Assembly: GCF_007830445.1 (NCBI RefSeq)
Contig: NZ_VLKR01000014.1
Coordinates: 1 to 64,000, forward strand
From: Sphingobacterium siyangense
GTDB taxonomy: Bacteria; Bacteroidota; Bacteroidia; Sphingobacteriales; Sphingobacteriaceae
Direction of reading: 5' to 3'
Length of the DNA: 64,000 nucleotides
Shown: positions 28,261 to 37,188 of the stretch, in pieces
Numbering within the stretch: the first letter of the stretch is position 1
Layout: the number at the start of each line of letters is the position of its first letter
Made by a program: the position numbers and the translations under genes
The notes under the pieces: model-generated
Database searches by the model: none
Told to the model about the DNA's origin: nothing
What the model saw: only the letters and a program-made list of their open reading frames with translations

Positions 28261-29079
28261 TTAGATCGAGATTGTCAGCAAAGGAACATCCAGCCCCGAG
28301 GCCATCATACGCGTCTTACTTCGATGGGTCAATGAACTCCAAAAACCGTACCTATAGGGGATCATAACCAGCAGATCCGTACTGCTTTCTTTTACCTCGT
28401 CCCGGATAGCTTTTACGACCTCATTGGACGTTACATTTTTGTAGTAATAACTTACGATTCCCATCACATTGTTAATGGTTTCCCGTGTTTCTTTTCCTTT
28501 TTCCTCATTTAGCTGCTCCACTGTCTTACGGATGTTGAGAACCTCTAATACCGCATCAAATTCAGCTGCAAAATCCTTTACTTTTTCAAGAATTTCCTTT
28601 TGCACACCACGAACAATATCACAGGCAAAAAGAATATGCTCCAAACCCGTAAATTTTGCGCCAAGCGGAACTGAAAGGATTGGTATTTTTAACTTACTAA
28701 TGGCTGCCGTGGTCGTATTGCCAAGCATATCTTGGTCAAAGGAACGTTTAGCCATTCCCATCACCAACAAATCGGCATTCGTCTCATGGATGCACTTGGT
28801 AATCTGATCATAAAACAAGCCTGCTGCCAGATAAGGAATAGTCAAAACACCACTTTCGGCAGTAATAGCCTCGGCTTTACGTCGTAAAACCTTACTTTGA
28901 TGTTCAAAAATCTTGAACATAGAATCGGGAGAAAGTCGAGCGTTCATCGCATGGATGGAAGGATTTTGAAGAGAAAATAAAACGAGCTCGTATTCTTTTC
29001 CTGCGAAAACTTCCATAATAAACTTTAAGGCATGTTCGGCCTCTTCAGCATAGTCTGTGGCAACAATAATCCGTTTCAT
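28261..29079 (-). CDS. Universal stress protein, tandem UspA domains
   Basis: 272 residues made of two UspA domains (about 1-140 and 145-272). The first opens KRIIVATDYAEEAEHALKF and contains LLVMGMAKRSF. The GxxG-(9)-G(S/T) ATP loop is not well kept in either half, so nucleotide binding is uncertain. It is cytoplasmic, of the Bacteroidota two-domain type; such proteins are usually induced by stress or starvation. Confidence 0.87.
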   Translation of the reverse strand: MKRIIVATDYAEEAEHALKFIMEVFAGKEYELVLFSLQNPSIHAMNARLSPDSMFKIFEHQSKVLRRKAEAITAESGVLTIPYLAAGLFYDQITKCIHETNADLLVMGMAKRSFDQDMLGNTTTAAISKLKIPILSVPLGAKFTGLEHILFACDIVRGVQKEILEKVKDFAAEFDAVLEVLNIRKTVEQLNEEKGKETRETINNVMGIVSYYYKNVTSNEVVKAIRDEVKESSTDLLVMIPYRYGFWSSLTHRSKTRMMASGLDVPLLTISI

Positions 29080-29196
29080 ATGGTCTAATTTAATTCAATA
29101 AAAAATCTCTTTTTATTACATTCAAGTTAACGAAAAATAATAAATCTATCAAACGGAGAATTGTCTCAACTGGGTCAATTTTCTCCCGATTTCGGG

Positions 29197-30084
29197 CTAT
29201 TTTAAGTAGCTAGCCTTTACAAAAGAAGCTTTTTTTAGATAATCAATGCTTTGTTGTAAACCGGTGTAAATATCGTTACGTGTTTCTTCCAGCTCAACAA
29301 AAATATATTGCAGGCCAGCAACTTTTGAATTGTTAAAAATTGCATCAAAACCGACCATACCACTTTGACCAATCTCACGATGATCCTTAATGTGCAAAGC
29401 CTTGAATCTGCCGGCATATTTATTGAAATAATCAACAGGACTAACTTGTCCCATTACGGCCCAATACACATCCATCTCAAAAAATACATGCTCAGGATTT
29501 GTATGCTCTATCATATAATCGTACATCACTTTATCTTCCACTTTTCTAAACTCATGCGAGTGGTTGTGGTATCCGTATACGATTCCTTGCTGACGGCATT
29601 TCGCACCCACAGCATCAAGGTAGCGACATTGCGTTTCCAGATCCTTAAGTGTTTTAGGCACATCCATCCAAGGCGTAACAATATATTTCATTCCCGCTGC
29701 CTTATGAGTAGCAATACATTCCTCCCACCATTTTAGCGATTCCGTAAAATCTCCAGAAGCAAGCTCCCTGTCTGATAAAGTCTTCGTTGCGTGTGATGAA
29801 ATTACTTTCATTCCAGCTTTTTCTACTTTTGCCTTAAACTCTTGTGGACTCAAGTTATATAATTTACCATCCTTGTATCCAGCGGCTTCCACTCCTGTAT
29901 AACCCAATGCTGAGATCTTTTGTAGAATTTGGTCGAAATTCGGGTTTTTCCCGATTTCTTCACGTACAGAATATAACTGTAGACCAATTTCCTTTTTTGC
30001 AGCTTTCTGTTGTGCAAATGTTGGACTAACAGCCAACATCATACATCCAGCTACCAATGTTCCGATAAGAGTTCTTCTTTTCAT
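29197..30084 (-). CDS. Secreted sugar phosphate isomerase/epimerase-like TIM-barrel protein
   Basis: 295 residues. A twin-basic signal peptide (MKRRTLIGTLVAGCMMLAVS, cleaved near FAQQ) precedes an AP-endonuclease-2/xylose isomerase-like TIM barrel: IGLQLYSVREEI at strand 1, GYHNHSHEF, EMDVYWAVMGQ and ALHIKDH for metal-binding Glu, Asp and His. Exported members are common in Bacteroidota beside sugar oxidoreductases and act on keto- or plain sugars. No such neighbour is present here, so the substrate is unknown. Confidence 0.83.
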   Translation of the reverse strand: MKRRTLIGTLVAGCMMLAVSPTFAQQKAAKKEIGLQLYSVREEIGKNPNFDQILQKISALGYTGVEAAGYKDGKLYNLSPQEFKAKVEKAGMKVISSHATKTLSDRELASGDFTESLKWWEECIATHKAAGMKYIVTPWMDVPKTLKDLETQCRYLDAVGAKCRQQGIVYGYHNHSHEFRKVEDKVMYDYMIEHTNPEHVFFEMDVYWAVMGQVSPVDYFNKYAGRFKALHIKDHREIGQSGMVGFDAIFNNSKVAGLQYIFVELEETRNDIYTGLQQSIDYLKKASFVKASYLK

Positions 30085-30348
30085 TTAGTGCTCAATTATT
30101 TATTATAGACTTCGTTCAACGCAAAATTATTTGTAAACGCAGCGTTTACAGGTTGTTTAGGTTTATCGCGTTAAATATAGCCGCAATGTATGCAAATACT
30201 CGAAAAAACACAATGCTTTACCGTTTTATTTATTCACATCGCGCACTCAGTTCCACAAAACAGGCCTTTTATATGAATTAAAAATTGGCCTAACTCAACG
30301 ATTTACAGTCCACCGCTGTTCTACTTATGATAACAAACAAATTGAATC

Positions 30349-30531
30349 ATGGAAAATAAATATGACATCCCCGAGCATAACGACCAAAAACAGGAGGAGA
30401 AATTACCTGAGGTTGCCATTGAGGAAAAAGATGATGAACCCGCTGGACGAAATTTAAAACGTACACTTATCATCGCAGTCTGTGTATTGATCGTATTTTA
30501 TCTGATTTATTATTTTATGAGTGGACGATAA
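30349..30531 (+). CDS. Small acidic membrane protein of unknown function
   Basis: 60 residues: an acidic cytoplasmic-type N-terminal half (about 14 Asp/Glu in the first 34 residues), then a basic step GRNLKRT and one membrane helix (about 39-56) ending MSGR. It looks like a tail-anchored single-span protein. It has no recognised family. Its stop codon abuts the direct-repeat block that follows. Confidence 0.55.
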   Translation: MENKYDIPEHNDQKQEEKLPEVAIEEKDDEPAGRNLKRTLIIAVCVLIVFYLIYYFMSGR

Positions 30532-30719
30532 TATGCAACTCACCACAGCTCCGGCGGAACTTGACGGATTCTTGGAAACCGAAGCTGGGCAAGCCGACTT
30601 GTTTCGCCATACACGATCTGGTAGAAACTGACCATAGAACTGGCCATCGTGCTGACGTGCTATGCCATTTACCTTAGCTCCGGTGGAACTTGACGGATTC
30701 TTGGAAACCGAAGCCAGGC
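30532..30719. repeat. Pair of about 59-bp intergenic direct repeats
   Basis: Copies at 30532-30590 and 30661-30719 are offset by exactly 129 bp. A core of about 39 bp, starting AGCTCCGG at 30547 and 30676, is identical except for one base; identity then fades on both sides. On the minus strand both copies fall in one open frame and read ASVSKNPSSS. No transposase or other mobile gene is close. The rest of the gap to 31008 is AT-rich and appears empty. Confidence 0.75.
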
Positions 30720-31008
30720 CAAATGACACTATGCTCTTAAATTATTTTGTTTTTCATTTGCCCATGTTTATATGATGAATGATCATTTTGGTTATTTTAC
30801 ACAGGACGGTGACGTAGAGTCTATTTACTAATCGAGAGAAAGATTTATTCCTATCCGATATTTAAACCAATATAGACTTTCACGAAACATACCTTATTCC
30901 AGATTAAAAATATCTGTTAAAACAAATATAAAACAAAAAACAACAAACACAAATTTTTAAATAAAATAATAAACTATATTTTGCGCAAATTGTCATTCAA
31001 TTCGTTGT

Positions 31009-31482
31009 ATGACGGATGAAGACAAAGCATTACTGGAAACAATTGGTTTACGCTTTCGCGCGAAACGAAATGATCTATATTATTCATTGCGGGATCTATC
31101 CCATCTAACGGGCATTTCAACAGGAACACTCAATGGCATAGAAAAGGGAAAAGACTTAACGCTCACAAATTTTTTAACCCTATGTCGTAGCCTGGAAATT
31201 CAACCAACGATATTTTTTCAGCATGATATTGTCTTTAATTCTCCTTACTCCCTACCTCCCGATGCACAGGAAAGAATCACGCTAAGCAAAAAACTGGATG
31301 ACCTCGTCTATCATTCGGATTTTTTCTACTCAGCACGACGTGTTTCGGAGGTATTGGTCCAATTGGGTATTGACAAGAGCCAAAGCAATAAATTCTCTGT
31401 TTACCTATCAAACTATTGTGAAGAAGGAACTCTTGTCTATCAGCAGCACGGTAACTATAAAACCTATCGTAAAAAAAGGTAA
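31009..31482 (+). CDS. XRE family helix-turn-helix regulator
   Basis: 157 residues. The N-terminal Cro/C1-type HTH (about 9-66) includes RAKRNDLYYSLRDLSHLTGI and STGTLNGIEKGKDLTL. The C-terminal half (about 85-155) looks like a second small winged or effector region (RRVSEVLVQLGIDKSQSNK) I cannot name. It is convergent with the desaturase gene, only 8 bp apart. No operon partner. Confidence 0.8.
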   Translation: MTDEDKALLETIGLRFRAKRNDLYYSLRDLSHLTGISTGTLNGIEKGKDLTLTNFLTLCRSLEIQPTIFFQHDIVFNSPYSLPPDAQERITLSKKLDDLVYHSDFFYSARRVSEVLVQLGIDKSQSNKFSVYLSNYCEEGTLVYQQHGNYKTYRKKR

Positions 31483-31490
31483 AAAAATTA

Positions 31491-32546
31491 TTAATTTTTT
31501 TTGTTGGAAAGTTCACGAAAACGGTTTGCCCTTCTAAATGTTCCCAAATCATTAAAACGAACCCCATACTTCCGTAAGATTTCTTGTGCCTTCTTACGCC
31601 CCATATGACGTACGTAAAATGTTTCATTGACAACAAAATGATGGATGCTATGTGTCCAGCCAAAAAAGAAACAAAACAATTGCATCGGAAAAGTCCACCA
31701 AACTGTCAATACCTGCGTTTGCTCAATAACATTTCCAGCTTCGACATCGCCAAAATAATGCATGTTTGATGTAATAAAATGTAAACAAAATTGGCGTAAT
31801 AAGTTTGGTAATAGAATAACATAAATGATCCAACGCAAACTTATCAACATGTTATCAACATAATGTGGAAAACTCAAATTCACTCCAAAAACCACTCTTA
31901 ACCAATCAAATAATAGGTCTGCAAAGAAGAAATATAAGATCACATGTGCAAAAATAGTCACTGGAACAATGCTTAAAAACATAATCCGTTTTAGTTTTGA
32001 AGAAGTCTCCAATTTTAGATTCCCATTTTTCACCTCTTTGTCCATATCATTAAACATACGATGCAGCCGAAAGAGCCCGCCCAATACAACATCGGCCGTT
32101 GTTACCAAACGTTTGATCGACCACTGCTCGCCATTCGTCACACTGCGTTCCTCAACATCATGTAATGTACCCGAAAATTTATGATGATGATGATGCAAGG
32201 TCCTGCGTATCCAGGGATTGACAGTCAATGGGCGTAATATCCATACACTAAAAAGCATAAAATGATGAACCACTTTTTGTCTTTTAAAATAAAGCCAGTG
32301 AATCAGATCATGTTCTATTTCATGTAAAACACCCATAAAAAAGGCATTACTGACAATCATAAGCCAAGTCGGAACAAGAGCGCGAGACCAAGCTATCGAT
32401 ACAACAACAATAGCCAGGATCGCTAGTACAAATATGGCCATTCCGATACTGTTCTGACTTTTTAAGATGGGGTACATTCCTTTAAGCTGTTGATAGGAAA
32501 GATTTATTTCCCTCCTAATCTGGCTCGACTTTTCCTGATGTGTCAA
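31491..32546 (-). CDS. Fatty acid desaturase family membrane protein
   Basis: 351 residues from a TTG at 32546; the first in-frame ATG is at 32477 and would remove 23 residues, so the start is uncertain. Several membrane segments are present. The three histidine boxes for the di-iron centre are HEIEHDLIHW, a run of five His with HHHHHKFSG, and HSIHHFVVNETFYVRH. It probably introduces a double bond into, or hydroxylates, a membrane lipid acyl chain. A perfect 12-bp palindrome lies 46 bp upstream of the TTG. Confidence 0.83.
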   Translation of the reverse strand: MTHQEKSSQIRREINLSYQQLKGMYPILKSQNSIGMAIFVLAILAIVVVSIAWSRALVPTWLMIVSNAFFMGVLHEIEHDLIHWLYFKRQKVVHHFMLFSVWILRPLTVNPWIRRTLHHHHHKFSGTLHDVEERSVTNGEQWSIKRLVTTADVVLGGLFRLHRMFNDMDKEVKNGNLKLETSSKLKRIMFLSIVPVTIFAHVILYFFFADLLFDWLRVVFGVNLSFPHYVDNMLISLRWIIYVILLPNLLRQFCLHFITSNMHYFGDVEAGNVIEQTQVLTVWWTFPMQLFCFFFGWTHSIHHFVVNETFYVRHMGRKKAQEILRKYGVRFNDLGTFRRANRFRELSNKKN

Positions 32547-32592
32547 TTCGATGTGATTTTATCGGTAAAAATAAGGATTTTTTCGCAGACAT

Positions 32593-32604
32593 CTAACATG
32601 TTAG
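32593..32604. promoter_or_regulatory. 12-bp palindrome upstream of the desaturase gene
   Basis: CTAACATGTTAG is a perfect palindrome. It overlaps a second inverted pair, TAGGTA (32602-32607) and TACCTA just downstream. The position fits an operator for a dimeric repressor of the desaturase gene. Confidence 0.45.
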
Positions 32605-32754
32605 GTAGAATGCCCCTACCTACCAATAACCATAATAAGCTCTAAAAATATTTCCAAAAGCTGTAACAAAACGAACGGGCCCCAAAATATGTGATCCCAC
32701 TATTTACCGTACTACTAGGTTAACGTATCAGCCAACTTCTAATATATATCAGTC

Positions 32755-32786
32755 AAAGCAGATCATTCCTCGGATCTGCTTTTTTT
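32755..32786 (+). terminator. Orphan rho-independent terminator
   Basis: AAAGCAGATC (32755-32764) pairs with GATCTGCTTT (32773-32782), followed by a T run to 32786. No plus-strand gene ends upstream within a kilobase, so it may end an unannotated short RNA. Confidence 0.75.
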
Positions 32787-32843
32787 GTGCAAACCATTAC
32801 GGCAGCAGCAAGCGATCTCATCCCCAAAAAATAATTCACTAAA

Positions 32844-32887
32844 AGGGATTTGATAGGGACTTTATAGGAATCTTATAGGGACCTCAT
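32844..32887. repeat. Four tandem 11-bp units upstream of the DUF6266 gene
   Basis: Four adjacent units with consensus AGGGAYYTTAT start at 32844, 32855, 32866 and 32877. The 11-bp period is about one turn of DNA, which suits cooperative protein binding. They lie 131 bp before the DUF6266 start. Apart from these units, the orphan terminator and the palindrome, the 32547-33017 gap shows nothing else. Confidence 0.75.
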
Positions 32888-33017
32888 TCGGATAAAGCCG
32901 TCTTAACTACCCATTAGCTCCCTATTATGTAACATGCTATTTACAATTATTCCATGTATTAAACTAAACTTATCTATTCGTTGTGTGTTAGTAGCCCTAC
33001 ACATTTAATTTGATATT

Positions 33018-33680
33018 ATGGCAAATGTAACACAGGGTGTAAATGGTCCTCCTTCAGGTAAAGTCGGACCGGTAGTTTTTTGTAAGTGGAAAGAGATCAA
33101 TTATGTCAGGTCTCTTCCGAGAGTGAATAAAAAAAGAGCACTTTCTGAAAAGGAAGTAAACAACCGAAACAAATTTGGACTTATGCAACAATTCTTAAGC
33201 CCTTACACGAAAGTCATACGGCTCGGCTTTTCAACCTACGCCAAGAATATGACAGCTTATAATGCTGCAATGTCCTACAACCTTCACCATGCCATGCAAA
33301 AAGACGATGAAGGTTTTCATATCGATTATGAAAAGATTGCCCTAAGCCGAGGGTTGGACGAAGAGATTACAGGGGCAACATTTCAATTGTTGAACGAAAC
33401 TATCCATATCACTTGGGAACATAAAAACTCCGAAAAACTCTTGCATGAAGATCTGACAGATTTCCGAACCTTGGTACTCCTCATTCCTGAGAATCCAATA
33501 AACGCTTCACAAGGTGTTTTACTTAATAATTACATTATGGATTTACAAGAATCTATTCAAATACCGAAACTAACTCAAAGTGATACATATCATTTATATC
33601 TAGGTTTTATTGCAGCTGACGGGACTAATCGAAGCATGAATAGCAGCTATCTCGGAAATATAAGATTGGAAAGAGGATAA
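33018..33680 (+). CDS. DUF6266 family protein
   Basis: 220 residues. The glycine-rich opening NGPPSGKVGPVVFCKWKEIN then YVRSLPRVNK is the hallmark of DUF6266 proteins, often seen in several copies per genome in Sphingobacteriaceae. The middle carries FLSPYTKVIRLGFSTYA and YNAAMSYNLHHAM. No signal peptide is seen. The function is unknown. The tandem-repeat block upstream suggests special regulation. Confidence 0.75.
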   Translation: MANVTQGVNGPPSGKVGPVVFCKWKEINYVRSLPRVNKKRALSEKEVNNRNKFGLMQQFLSPYTKVIRLGFSTYAKNMTAYNAAMSYNLHHAMQKDDEGFHIDYEKIALSRGLDEEITGATFQLLNETIHITWEHKNSEKLLHEDLTDFRTLVLLIPENPINASQGVLLNNYIMDLQESIQIPKLTQSDTYHLYLGFIAADGTNRSMNSSYLGNIRLERG

Positions 33681-34023
33681 AGGTGCTCCAGGGAAATAAA
33701 TTCATCAACAGGAGAAATAAGACCACTCGGAAATAAGAACACAACACACTTAATTACAATAAGATAACAACATTTTAACCCTAAATTTATGTAAACACCT
33801 TAAATTAGCATAAACGATGTGATTTACAATCGATGGTTTCAACAGCCACATCAATTTCGGCCATGAAGCCAATCGTCTTTATATCTAGTAGGCATTTGGT
33901 TACCCCCTCAGCAATCCTCAACACATATCCATGTGCAAGCCCTACTACTTTCTCTATTCAGTTCGGCAAGCTCATACCTTGCCGAACATTCTATTACCTA
34001 TCGTATCAGCCCGTCTATATGAC
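33681..34023. other. Intergenic region with a hairpin
   Basis: AT-rich. GTTCGGCAAG (33961-33970) and CTTGCCGAAC (33978-33987) form a perfect 10-bp hairpin with a 7-nt loop. It has no T run but is placed to act as a terminator for either convergent neighbour. I see no gene here. Confidence 0.5.
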
Positions 34024-34434
34024 TTAACTGCCAAAAGGATCTGTCTTTTTTTCGGTTTTTACGATTTTAATCAGATGCTCCAACGCATTTTTCAGACGTT
34101 TGGCATCTTCTTCCGTTTGGATTGCCCATAAAATTTCATCCGTACTTGGCGAGGACTTAAATCGAATTTGATAACCTGATTTTACTCTTGCGATGACAAG
34201 TACATCTGATTTGGCAATATCACTTCGAAAATGCTGGCCACTGGAAAGAAAGACTGTTAACACCTTCCCGTCTACCGTCACCGTATCAATTTTTGTATCC
34301 TTATAATGGTAAGCAACCTTATATAGCTTATTAATATAAGACATGGTCTGTTGTTTATTCAAGCTCGCATTTTGGGCTACCGATGGTACTGTAATACCAA
34401 TAGCCAAAAGAAAGCACAAGAAAAAATTCTTCAT
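34024..34434 (-). CDS. Secreted hypothetical protein
   Basis: 136 residues, with a signal peptide (1-20, ending SVAQN). The mature region alternates short strands (VDGKVLTVFLSSGQHF, VLVIARVKSGYQIRFKS) and ends in a lysine-rich helix. The family is not recognised and there is no operon partner. Confidence 0.6.
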   Translation of the reverse strand: MKNFFLCFLLAIGITVPSVAQNASLNKQQTMSYINKLYKVAYHYKDTKIDTVTVDGKVLTVFLSSGQHFRSDIAKSDVLVIARVKSGYQIRFKSSPSTDEILWAIQTEEDAKRLKNALEHLIKIVKTEKKTDPFGS

Positions 34435-34665
34435 TTATCTAGCATTTTTTATTTCCATACACCGCAACAACGTATCGCTCGGATTGTACTTACTTACCAA
34501 ATATCACGTAACGACAATCAGCAGAAGCAAAATACGTTCCTTTTATTGATGATCTAAAAATATAGATTTTATTTACTTTTTTGGCTATTGTTCCACAAAC
34601 TAAACTATTTCCAGCAGCAGCATTTCGATTGCTGCTACTGAAAATCCTTATTTAGTCATTTTTAT

Positions 34666-36528
34666 TTATTCTTTCGATCTCGATAAATCCCGGGCATTTT
34701 CCGCAATACGGATAAATTCAGCGCGATAACCTTCCTCATCTTTGCCTTTAGAAGCTTTTGCTCGCGCTATGAGCTGATCAAAATTGGCCTTTTGCTTAAA
34801 ATCAGAATCACGAAGTAATAGACCTAGTTCCGCTACCGCGGTTACGAATCGTAAATCTTCACTCACACTGTTCAATTCCGTCACAAAAGTTCCGACCACC
34901 TTTTGCTGCAACTTGCTTTTCTCCCCTTCAGGCTCCTTATACCGAAATTTAACTGTTGCCAGTTCAGCATTTCTCCGTCCAGCTGCCTGATCCGCTTGCT
35001 GCTGATACTTTAAGGGATCTACCGTTCCGATCCCCCCCGACGCTACACCGACAGGTACAATTTCATATAAGGCTGTCACCACATGTCCTACCCCCATATC
35101 ACCACCTATCTTTTGATCATTATTAAAATCCTCAGCCTCCAACAAGCGATTTTCGTATCCCACTAAACGGTATGCCTGCACATAACTGGGATTAAATTCG
35201 ACCTGAATCTTGACATCTTTAGCAACGGTAAACAAAGTTCCCCCAAATTCGGTTACCATCGCTTTTCGTGCTTCAGAAATATTGTCTATATAGGCATAAT
35301 TCCCATGCCCTTTGTCGGCAAGGATTTCCATCTTACTGTCCTTCAGATTTCCCATGCCATACCCCAATACTGTGAGGAAAACCCCCGATTTACTTTCTTT
35401 GGAAATTAATTCTTCCATCGATTCGTCACTACTCTCCCCAACATTGAAATCGCCGTCACTAGCCAAAATGATCCGGTTGTTTCCTCCTTTGATAAATTGT
35501 TGCTTCGCAATTTCATAGGCCTTCTTAATTCCTGCAGCACCAGCAGTACTTCCACCGGCTTCCAGCTCCTCAATAGCCGATTTTATTTTCATCTTTTCAT
35601 CACCGGGCGTACTCTCCAGTTTTACCCCTGCCGATCCAGCATAGGTCACAATGGCTACATGGTCCACAGCGCGAAGCTGATCGACCAACATTTTCAGCGA
35701 AGCTTTCACCAAAGGTAGACGCCCCGGTCCCATCATTGATCCCGACACATCGATCAAAAACACCAAATTGGAAGCTTTAAGATTCTCCGTCGGAATATCT
35801 TTCGCCTTTAACGTGACGCGCATAAGCTGATGCGTTGTATTCCAGGGTGCCTTCGTCAATTCGGTGACGATATTTACAGGTTCACCATTTTTAGGTCCAG
35901 CCACTTGATACTGAAAGTAATTGATCATCTCTTCAACCCGTACTGCGTCTTTTTCAGGCAGAGTTCCCGAATTGATAAATCGACGCACATTACTATAGGA
36001 AGCAGCATCAACATCGGCTGCAAAGGTCGATAAAGGCTCTTTACGTGGATTGATAAAGCTATTTTCCTTCAACTTTTGATAAGATTCTTGGTTCTGATTA
36101 GGCACATACGCCGTTCCTCTAATATACACACCCGATACTTGCCCAGACAAAGCTGCATTAACATTCATCACCGATGCCGTCTGACGCTTCGCCTTGTGCT
36201 CATATCCGGTCACCACAACCTCATCCAGCGCATTATTTTGCTGCACCAACGCCACATCAACCTTTGACCGATGGTTGACCGCTATCCGCTGCTCAAGATA
36301 TCCGATATAACTAAAAATCAAGATGTTTTTACCATCAAGGACTTGAATACGATAGTTTCCCTTGTCATCGGTCTGCACATGTGCTTTGGTTGCAGCATTG
36401 TTCACCTGTACCCCCACAATTGCCATTCCTGTATTCGCATCGACAACCTTCCCCCTAACCTCATATCCTTGCTTGGCATATCCGCCTAAGGATAGCAACA
36501 AGCCTATTACAAAAAGTATTGCTCTCAT
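34666..36528 (-). CDS. YfbK-type von Willebrand factor A protein with CarboxypepD_reg-like N-terminus
   Basis: 620 residues. Order: signal peptide 1-18; CarboxypepD_reg-like domain (about 22-98); a DEVVVTGY motif (102-109) followed by a short plug-like piece; the VWA N-terminal YfbK region; a VWA domain with an intact MIDAS start DVSGSM (about 258); and the DUF3520 C-terminal domain. DEVVVTGY is otherwise a mark of SusC-type outer-membrane receptors, so this looks like a fusion of receptor front end and VWA. It is divergent from an ECF sigma factor gene, a frequent arrangement in Bacteroidota. Confidence 0.88.
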   Translation of the reverse strand: MRAILFVIGLLLSLGGYAKQGYEVRGKVVDANTGMAIVGVQVNNAATKAHVQTDDKGNYRIQVLDGKNILIFSYIGYLEQRIAVNHRSKVDVALVQQNNALDEVVVTGYEHKAKRQTASVMNVNAALSGQVSGVYIRGTAYVPNQNQESYQKLKENSFINPRKEPLSTFAADVDAASYSNVRRFINSGTLPEKDAVRVEEMINYFQYQVAGPKNGEPVNIVTELTKAPWNTTHQLMRVTLKAKDIPTENLKASNLVFLIDVSGSMMGPGRLPLVKASLKMLVDQLRAVDHVAIVTYAGSAGVKLESTPGDEKMKIKSAIEELEAGGSTAGAAGIKKAYEIAKQQFIKGGNNRIILASDGDFNVGESSDESMEELISKESKSGVFLTVLGYGMGNLKDSKMEILADKGHGNYAYIDNISEARKAMVTEFGGTLFTVAKDVKIQVEFNPSYVQAYRLVGYENRLLEAEDFNNDQKIGGDMGVGHVVTALYEIVPVGVASGGIGTVDPLKYQQQADQAAGRRNAELATVKFRYKEPEGEKSKLQQKVVGTFVTELNSVSEDLRFVTAVAELGLLLRDSDFKQKANFDQLIARAKASKGKDEEGYRAEFIRIAENARDLSRSKE

Positions 36529-36609
36529 ATCTTTTACATTTTTGCCAAGGGATGCCTCAAATATTAAATTTCCATAAACCAGAAAAAAAAAATATTTTTA
36601 ACCAATAAA

Positions 36610-37188
36610 ATGTTCGCATTCAAGTCGTCAAAAATAGATACAGCACAAGACCACGAGCTCTTGCTGCACTACCAGGAGTCTAAGGAGCTCCAGGTATTGG
36701 GTGATCTATACCAACGACATACGGAGATGGTATACTATGTTTGCTTACGGTATCTCCAAGATTCCGAATTGAGTAAAGATGCTGTCATGAATATCTTTGA
36801 AGAATTAATACACAAAGTCAACAAACAAGAAATCAAGGACTTCCCAAGGTGGCTTTATGTATTAAGCAAGAACCATTGTCTGATGTATTTGAGGTCTCAA
36901 AAGAACAAAACTCAAATTTCTTTGGATGAATTTGTGAAATTTCCGGGAGACATGCATCAGTATGAACAATATGATGAAAAAGAAGAACAGCTAACAGCCA
37001 TGGAAGGCTGTCTGGGAAAATTACCAGACAAACAGCAACAGTCGGTTAGACTCTTCTTTTTGGAGGAAAAATGTTACAAAGAGATTAGTGAATCTACCGG
37101 TTATAGCTTGAACGAAGTAAAAAGCTATATTCAGAATGGAAAACGGAATTTAAAAAATTGCATGGAGGCTTGGAATGAGCAACAGTAA
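36610..37188 (+). CDS. ECF-type RNA polymerase sigma factor
   Basis: 192 residues. Region 2 (about 28-95: LGDLYQRHTEMVYYVCLRYL, then FPRWLYVLSKNHCLMYLRSQ) and region 4 (about 130-185: LPDKQQQSVRLFFLEEKCYK, SESTGYSLNEVKSYIQNGKR) are clear. It overlaps by 14 nt the next gene, a membrane-bound anti-sigma/TonB-like protein, so the pair forms a signal-transduction unit. Confidence 0.88.
   Translation: MFAFKSSKIDTAQDHELLLHYQESKELQVLGDLYQRHTEMVYYVCLRYLQDSELSKDAVMNIFEELIHKVNKQEIKDFPRWLYVLSKNHCLMYLRSQKNKTQISLDEFVKFPGDMHQYEQYDEKEEQLTAMEGCLGKLPDKQQQSVRLFFLEEKCYKEISESTGYSLNEVKSYIQNGKRNLKNCMEAWNEQQ

Noticed and set aside
30454..30729. 91-codon minus-strand ORF across the direct repeats
   Set aside because: It owes its length to the repeat pair, overlaps the coding end of the small membrane protein, and has no start context or family. 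I treat the DNA repeat as the feature.
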